From NCBI GenBank assembly GCA_027001895.1, contig JALTLP010000309.1, positions 1-10,920 on the forward strand: 10,920 nt of DNA, given 5' to 3'. Source of the DNA: Chromatiales bacterium (GTDB lineage Bacteria > Pseudomonadota > Gammaproteobacteria > UBA6429 > Thiohalophilaceae). The first letter of the stretch is position 1; the number at the start of each line of letters is the position of its first letter. Below the pieces are notes generated by a model, which saw only the letters and a program-made list of their open reading frames with translations, ran no database searches and was not told the DNA's origin. A program made the translations under genes and the position numbers. Below are positions 6,512-10,920 of this stretch, one piece after another.

Positions 6512-7048
6512 ATGCGACATATCATTTCTATAGTAGTTTTTAGTGTTTTCATGGGGCTTTCGTTAAACGCATGGACAGCTGACGACAGCTGGACAAATGT
6601 CTTTAAATTCCAGAGCAAAATGGCACAAAATGGCAGTGTGAATGCACAATATATTCTTGGTGAAATGTATGAAGAAGGTCGTGGTGTCACAAAGAATTAC
6701 TCAAAGGCATTCGAATGGTACAAAAAAGCCCGCGACAATGGCCATAAAAAAGCAGACAGCAGGATTGCCAAACTCAAACAAAAAATCGCTGATGAAAAAT
6801 TAGCAAAGCGCCGTCCAGCCAAACCTGAAAAAGTAATCAAAAAGACAGCAAAGAAAAAAGCACTGGTAATACCGGCTAAAACGGCTGTGAAAAAAGTGGA
6901 ACCCAAAAAGCCACTTAAGCCTAAAGCACCCACTAAATTAGAAGTTAATGAATACGTACATAAGCCAAACGCACCGATAGCTTCACCGGATGATTTAGAA
7001 CGTGGCAAAGGGACTCATCTTGACGACTCGGAAGACCCTTTCGATTAA
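6512..7048 (+). CDS. Exported Sel1-repeat protein with Lys/Ala/Pro-rich tail
   Basis: The 178-residue product has an N-terminal signal peptide (hydrophobic 4-18, cleavage probably after A20 or A23), so it should act in the periplasm. One clear Sel1-like repeat spans about 38-77 (NAQYILGEMYEEGRGV followed by YSKAFEWYKKA), with perhaps the start of a second. Residues 86-142 are basic and rich in Lys, Ala and Pro with no predicted fold, similar in composition to spacers of TolA or TonB-like proteins. The C-terminus turns acidic (DDSEDPFD). Sel1 repeats are protein-binding helical pairs; the partner is unknown. The gene stands on the plus strand between queC and queE, and its stop is 11 bp from the queE stop. 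Only a weak AGG precedes the ATG. Confidence 0.8.
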   Translation: MRHIISIVVFSVFMGLSLNAWTADDSWTNVFKFQSKMAQNGSVNAQYILGEMYEEGRGVTKNYSKAFEWYKKARDNGHKKADSRIAKLKQKIADEKLAKRRPAKPEKVIKKTAKKKALVIPAKTAVKKVEPKKPLKPKAPTKLEVNEYVHKPNAPIASPDDLERGKGTHLDDSEDPFD

Positions 7049-7059
7049 CACCTGACTAA

Positions 7060-7722
7060 TCAAACACCGGGAAGGTTACCCCAGATTAATTTATGCAGCT
7101 GCAACTGGTAACGAACCTGAAGCTGATCCTGCAAAATCCATTCAGCCAGTTGTTTTATTATATTATCTTCATCGTTTATATTCACCGGCGAGAATAAAAC
7201 CTCACATTTTTGTTCCAGTTTGTATTGTTTACATATGCTGACGACCCATTGATAGTCGTCTCTGTTACATATAACAAACTTAATCTGATCAGAGGGTTTT
7301 ATATATTCGAGGTTTGTATAAATATTTCTGGACTCCTCACCGGAGGCAGGTGTTTTAAGATCCATAACTGTCATCACTCGATGATCAACATTTTTTATGT
7401 CGATAGCACCACTGGTTTCCAGTGAAACTTTATAACCAAGATCACATAACCCGGTTAATAATTCAGAACATAATTTCTGTGACAAAGGCTCGCCACCCGT
7501 TACTGTTATGTAGGATGTCTGGTATTTTTTTATTTCGGCTATAATCGCTGCAAATTCCCACCACTGTCCACCCTGAAATGCATACTCAGTATCACAATAG
7601 TGGCAACGCAGCGGGCAACCGGTTAAGCGAATAAAAACAGTGGGCAAACCAACCCATTTCGATTCACCCTGCAGTGAATAAAATATTTCGGTCAGTCGAA
7701 GCCGCTTTACTGAATCTGTCAT
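7060..7722 (-). CDS. queE: 7-carboxy-7-deazaguanine synthase QueE
   Basis: A 220-residue radical SAM enzyme that rearranges 6-carboxytetrahydropterin to 7-carboxy-7-deazaguanine, the step before QueC. The 4Fe-4S cluster motif is CPLRCHYC with C36, C40 and C43. The SAM-binding TGGEP is at 75-79, and the family C-terminal LHKLIWG is present near residue 210. Length agrees with gammaproteobacterial QueE. It follows cpoB by 94 bp with no terminator between, so it is probably co-transcribed from the tol-pal side. The ribosome site is weak (TTAGAA before the ATG). Confidence 0.95.
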   Translation of the reverse strand: MTDSVKRLRLTEIFYSLQGESKWVGLPTVFIRLTGCPLRCHYCDTEYAFQGGQWWEFAAIIAEIKKYQTSYITVTGGEPLSQKLCSELLTGLCDLGYKVSLETSGAIDIKNVDHRVMTVMDLKTPASGEESRNIYTNLEYIKPSDQIKFVICNRDDYQWVVSICKQYKLEQKCEVLFSPVNINDEDNIIKQLAEWILQDQLQVRYQLQLHKLIWGNLPGV

Positions 7723-7757
7723 AGAATTCTAACTATTGCTAAATTGAACTAAGGCCA

Positions 7758-7780
7758 CAGCTATAAATCAGCAGCTATAA
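7758..7780. repeat. Short direct repeat in the cpoB-queE spacer
   Basis: CAGCTATAA occurs twice (7758-7766 and 7772-7780), 14 bp apart. The second copy also forms a small hairpin, AGCAG-N7-CTGCT, with following bases. A TATAAT on the minus strand at 7802-7797 lacks a recognisable -35. No function can be assigned. Confidence 0.3.
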
Positions 7781-7816
7781 CCTGCTACAGGGAAAGATTA
7801 TAATAGATGCTTGAGA

Positions 7817-8710
7817 TTAACGCCTGGACGATTTGATTTTTTTAATCAGGTTTTGAGCTTGCCCGGCTGCCGTTGTATTAGGATACAGGCGTAACAGCTT
7901 TTTAGCATTTTCGAGTGCAACGTTCTTTTTACCTAGTTCATAATAACTGTAGGATATTTTAAGTAGTGCCTCGGCAAGTTTGGGACTGTTAGGATAATTA
8001 TTTACCAGATCCTGATAATCTTTAATAGCCTGCTTGAAATGCCGCTGGGCATAACTTGCTTCACTTAACCAGTATTGCGCAATATGCGCATAGCGCCCAT
8101 TAGGATAATTTTTGATAAACTCACGGTAAGCCTTTATCGCCTGTTCATATCTTAACTCACGTAACAGATCAAATGCCTTCTGGTAGGCTTTTTGTTCTTT
8201 CACAGGGTCAACCTGTTTAACAGCAGGCTGGGATGCTTGCAGCCCGGTTGTTTCAGGTGGTGGCGACTGTGTTGCACCGGTGGTTGTTGATTGACCTGAT
8301 GCGATACCGGGAACCGTATTTTTTAAAGGAATGTTTTTACTCGCCGAGCCATTGCGCTCAAGCTGCAATATACGCCGGTCAATATCAACATATAAATCTC
8401 GCTGACTTCTTTTTAACTCGTTAACAATATGTGCCTGCGTTTCTACGTCGCCTCTTAACTGCTGAACTTCTTTTTGCAGGCTTTCAAGCCTGAGCAATAA
8501 ATCGACCAGCCCCTGACTGTTCATTAAACGTTCGAGACGCTGCAAACGCTGTTCGACGCTCATTTTATGTTTAGGGGTTATGGCTTTGGAAGAAGTAGAT
8601 AACTTAACCGCGTCGTGTTCAAAACGACGCGGCTGTTTATCCCGCGCAAAACTGTCAACAGACATTAAAATCAGAATACTGCCAACAACACTAACAACCA
8701 GTTTTTGCAC
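7817..8710 (-). CDS. cpoB: Cell division coordinator CpoB (YbgF)
   Basis: A 297-residue periplasmic protein that binds TolA and, in E. coli, couples outer-membrane constriction to septal peptidoglycan synthesis by PBP1B. The signal peptide ends SFA before R23. Residues 50-118 form a heptad-rich coiled coil (trimerisation and TolA binding). A Ser/Thr/Pro/Gln-rich linker follows to about 170, then three TPR repeats at about 174-206, 211-243 and 248-280. It begins with GTG, with GAGAG about 7 nt before it, which may lower its output relative to Pal. The gap to pal is 28 bp, as expected in a tol-pal operon. Confidence 0.93.
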   Translation of the reverse strand: MQKLVVSVVGSILILMSVDSFARDKQPRRFEHDAVKLSTSSKAITPKHKMSVEQRLQRLERLMNSQGLVDLLLRLESLQKEVQQLRGDVETQAHIVNELKRSQRDLYVDIDRRILQLERNGSASKNIPLKNTVPGIASGQSTTTGATQSPPPETTGLQASQPAVKQVDPVKEQKAYQKAFDLLRELRYEQAIKAYREFIKNYPNGRYAHIAQYWLSEASYAQRHFKQAIKDYQDLVNNYPNSPKLAEALLKISYSYYELGKKNVALENAKKLLRLYPNTTAAGQAQNLIKKIKSSRR

Positions 8711-8738
8711 GATATTACTCTCTGTTTACTACTTTATA

Positions 8739-9257
8739 TTATGAACCGGAGTAAAGAATCTCTACCCGACGGTTAAGGCTCCAGGCACTTTCATCGTGTC
8801 CCATTGCAGCAGGACGTTCTTCACCAAAACTAATCACCTGAATTTGTGAAGCCTTTACACCCTGTACAACCAGTAATTGTTGTACCGCTTTTGCACGACG
8901 TTCGCCCAATGCTACGTTGTACTCACGGGTACCACGTTCATCAGCATGACCTTCCAGTACGACGGACAGGCTACTATTTTGAGCAAGGTTTTGCGCATGG
9001 GCAGAAATAATATCACGCGCTTCGGCAGTCACATCACTGCTATCGAATTCGAAATAGACAACACGTTTTGACAAAGCATCCGCCTGACCACTGTGCATTT
9101 CAGACATGCTTCCACCGTCATGCATATTGGCGCCAGAGGTTGTATCTGTCGCCGTTGTTGTTGCTTCATCCGAGCTTTTCTCTTCCGAGGTTGAAGAACA
9201 ACCCGCCATCAGGCCAAACACACCAATTAACAAAACAATACCTAATTGCTTATTCAT
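8739..9257 (-). CDS. pal: Peptidoglycan-associated lipoprotein Pal
   Basis: A 172-residue outer-membrane lipoprotein that anchors the outer membrane to peptidoglycan and binds TolB and TolA. The lipobox LMAGC makes C20 the lipidated residue. The OmpA-like domain runs from about 65 to 170; EGHADERGT contains D106, and R121 lies 15 residues on, matching the Asp/Arg pair that holds diaminopimelate in OmpA-like domains. The linker (22-60) is Ser/Thr-rich with an unusual Met/His cluster (M45, H46, M51, M54, H55). The start is the second of two nearby ATGs, because AGGAG abuts the first and stands 6 nt from the second. Confidence 0.96.
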   Translation of the reverse strand: MNKQLGIVLLIGVFGLMAGCSSTSEEKSSDEATTTATDTTSGANMHDGGSMSEMHSGQADALSKRVVYFEFDSSDVTAEARDIISAHAQNLAQNSSLSVVLEGHADERGTREYNVALGERRAKAVQQLLVVQGVKASQIQVISFGEERPAAMGHDESAWSLNRRVEILYSGS

Positions 9258-9263
9258 TACCAT

Positions 9264-9268
9264 CTCCT
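9264..9268 (-). promoter_or_regulatory. Ribosome binding site deciding the pal start
   Basis: AGGAG on the minus strand directly touches an in-frame ATG at 9263, which leaves no spacing. It is 6 nt from the next ATG at 9257, which is therefore the likely start. Confidence 0.75.
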
Positions 9269-9289
9269 AAGTTAAAATTATAATCCTGT

Positions 9290-10627
9290 TTATTTTTTGA
9301 AATACGACCATGCAGGCTCCCTGACATCGCCGCCACTAAACTGTAATCGTTGCTTCGCCCGCCCATCGACGGAAACAGCCGATAATACGCCCCGACCTCT
9401 GTATTCTGTTGCGTAAATTATCATACTACCATTTGGAGCAAAACTAGGCGACTCATCTAAACGTGACTCGGTCAACACTCTGAGATAGCCGGTTTCTCGC
9501 TCCAATACTGCAATCCGGTAACTGCCCTCAATTCGATGTACCATGGCAACAAACTTACCATCCGGTGAAACACTCGCCCGTGCATTATAAGTGCCTTCAA
9601 ATGTTAACCGCTCTGGTCTGCCCCGTACACCATTGGCATCGACAGCAACCTGATAGAGTTGCGGGCCGTTCCCCCGGTCTGAGGTAAAAATAATGGCCGA
9701 GCCATCCGGTAGCCAGACCGGCTCGGTGTCCACCGCTGAATTGCGGGTTACCCTGACTTTTGTATCACGACTCAGATTATAAAGATAGATTTCAGCATTA
9801 CCATCCTTATATAAGGTCAATGCCAGACGTTTACCATCCGGTGACCAGGCCGGAGCGCTGGCGGTACCACGAAAAGTCGCTACCCTTCTGGCCTGCCCCG
9901 TTAATATGCTCTGTATATAAACTTCGGCACCCACTCTATCCCGAAAGCGAACGTATGCAAGTTGCAACCCATTCGGTGACCAGCTTGGGGAAATAATGGG
10001 GTTTTTAGATTCCAGAATAATTTTTTCGTTATAACCATCCGAATCAGCAATGGCCAGCCGATATACGTTTTCCTTGCGGTAATTACGAGTTAAGGTGACA
10101 TAGCTGATATTGGTATCAAAAGCGCCCTTTACGCCCATTAATGCTTCATAAATTAAATCACTGATTTGGTGAGCGGTACGCCGCAGATTAGAACGCCGAC
10201 TGCGAATTTTGTAACCAACAAGCTGTTCGGCTTTAAACATATCCAAAAGCTGAAACTGTACCTCGTAAGTACCGTCTACCAACGGTGCAATATGGCCAAC
10301 GATCAGGTTATCCACCCCTAAGGCCCGCCATGCAGTGTAGTTTACTTCTGAACCGTGCGAAGGACGACCCACCAGATCTCTTTTTGGAATGGGTGCAAAA
10401 CGCCCGCTGCGGCGTAAATCGGATTCAACAATCGCGGCAATATCTTCCGGTGCCGGTATCGAGGCTCCCCGCGTGGGTGCGGTACCCAGCCATTTAAAAG
10501 GCACAACCGCTATCGGCAATGCATCATCAATGCCCTGGGTAATATCTATTTTTAAAGCCGCGTAAGCAGGCTGAACTGTGGCAATAGCAACAAAAAAGAA
10601 AAGGACGATACGTTTACATTTATTCAT
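9290..10627 (-). CDS. tolB: Tol-Pal system protein TolB
   Basis: A 445-residue periplasmic protein that shuttles between Pal and TolA. The signal peptide ends AYA before A24, so the mature N-terminus (ALKIDIT) should hold the TolA-binding epitope known in this family. Residues about 24-165 form the N-terminal alpha/beta domain. From about 200 a beta-propeller is visible through repeated WSPNG/WSPDG-type blades, for example SWSPNGLQLAY, AWSPDGKRLAL, VWLPDGSAIIF, SVSPDGKFVAM and SFAPNGSMIIY. The length is normal and nothing is missing. It is 33 bp from tolA and 32 bp from pal, in one operon. The ribosome site is weak (AAAGA about 6 nt before the ATG). Confidence 0.97.
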   Translation of the reverse strand: MNKCKRIVLFFFVAIATVQPAYAALKIDITQGIDDALPIAVVPFKWLGTAPTRGASIPAPEDIAAIVESDLRRSGRFAPIPKRDLVGRPSHGSEVNYTAWRALGVDNLIVGHIAPLVDGTYEVQFQLLDMFKAEQLVGYKIRSRRSNLRRTAHQISDLIYEALMGVKGAFDTNISYVTLTRNYRKENVYRLAIADSDGYNEKIILESKNPIISPSWSPNGLQLAYVRFRDRVGAEVYIQSILTGQARRVATFRGTASAPAWSPDGKRLALTLYKDGNAEIYLYNLSRDTKVRVTRNSAVDTEPVWLPDGSAIIFTSDRGNGPQLYQVAVDANGVRGRPERLTFEGTYNARASVSPDGKFVAMVHRIEGSYRIAVLERETGYLRVLTESRLDESPSFAPNGSMIIYATEYRGRGVLSAVSVDGRAKQRLQFSGGDVREPAWSYFKK

Positions 10628-10660
10628 ATTTTTATCTTTAAAAACTTCAACAATGTTTAA

Positions 10661-10920
10661 TTATTTTTCACTTCCAAAATTCAGCTCGATTTCTCTGAAC
10701 CGATCCGACAAACCTAACTCTACCGGAGGTAAAGGCAGTGGTGAAGACCGCTTTACTGCCGTAAATACAGATTGATCGAAAGCCGCATTACCACTTCGCT
10801 TTATATACTGTACATTAATCACTTCGCCACTTGGAATCAAACTTACCTTAACAATACAAAACATACCAGGCCGGGTGCTGACCGGCTTTATCCAGCGTTG
10901 TTCGATATGTGCCTTTATTC
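10661..10920 (-). CDS. tolA: TolA, C-terminal domain (partial)
   Basis: The last 85 residues of TolA; the rest lies beyond the right edge, and the reading frame stays open to position 10920. The sequence HIEQRWIKP, then MFCIVKVSLIPSGEV, SGNAAFDQSVFTAVKRSSPLPLP and FREIELNF, is the TonB-like domain III of pseudomonad-type TolA. That domain reaches through the periplasm to bind TolB and Pal and is the docking site for some phages and colicins. One cysteine is visible in this part. Apparent internal ATG starts are not real starts. Confidence 0.93.
   Translation of the reverse strand, partial: IKAHIEQRWIKPVSTRPGMFCIVKVSLIPSGEVINVQYIKRSGNAAFDQSVFTAVKRSSPLPLPPVELGLSDRFREIELNFGSEK

Noticed and set aside
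10661..10864. A separate small 67-residue gene at the right end
   Set aside because: The frame continues open to the window edge and both parts match TolA domain III, so it is the tail of tolA.

Overview
The window looks like chromosomal DNA of an AT-leaning gammaproteobacterium. The right-hand 5 kb holds the usual order tolA-tolB-pal-cpoB-queE-queC followed by a tRNA-Lys gene, an arrangement known from pseudomonads and relatives. No genus can be assigned from the sequence alone. The three inorganic-anion or sulfur-compound transporters would suit a marine, sulfur-metabolising or carbon-fixing lineage, but that is inference.

Layout from left to right. Positions 1-955 (minus) hold the N-terminal 318 residues of an SLC13-type permease with a TrkA-C/RCK domain; it runs off the left edge and probably starts at a TTG. 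A 269-bp divergent intergenic region separates it from a plus-strand SulP transporter (1225-2928) that matches the cyanobacterial bicarbonate transporter BicA at its sodium and substrate residues. The SulP gene overlaps, tail to tail by 10 bp, an unrecognised minus-strand lipoprotein with a probable jelly-roll (concanavalin A-like) fold (2919-3878). Next come a strong intrinsic terminator (4057-4091) and tRNA-Lys(UUU) (4099-4174), both minus. Upstream of the tRNA is a striking two-tier inverted repeat (4184-4251) that also contains the best tRNA promoter candidate. A YeeE/YedE-type sulfur-compound transporter (4262-5539) sits between the tRNA and queC.

queC (5676-6347) and queE (7060-7722) make preQ0, the precursor of queuosine. 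They are separated by a plus-strand gene for a small exported Sel1-repeat protein with a Lys/Ala/Pro-rich tail (6512-7048), so queC needs its own promoter. cpoB (GTG start), pal, tolB and the 3' end of tolA follow, all minus and closely spaced. They encode the periplasmic and outer-membrane parts of the Tol-Pal system, which draws the outer membrane inward at division and coordinates septal peptidoglycan synthesis.

No CRISPR array, insertion sequence, integrase or rRNA gene was seen. The least explained items are the hairpin/promoter composite before the tRNA, the lipoprotein, the Sel1 protein, the Met/His-rich linker in Pal, and the grouping of three anion transporters next to a conserved housekeeping block.
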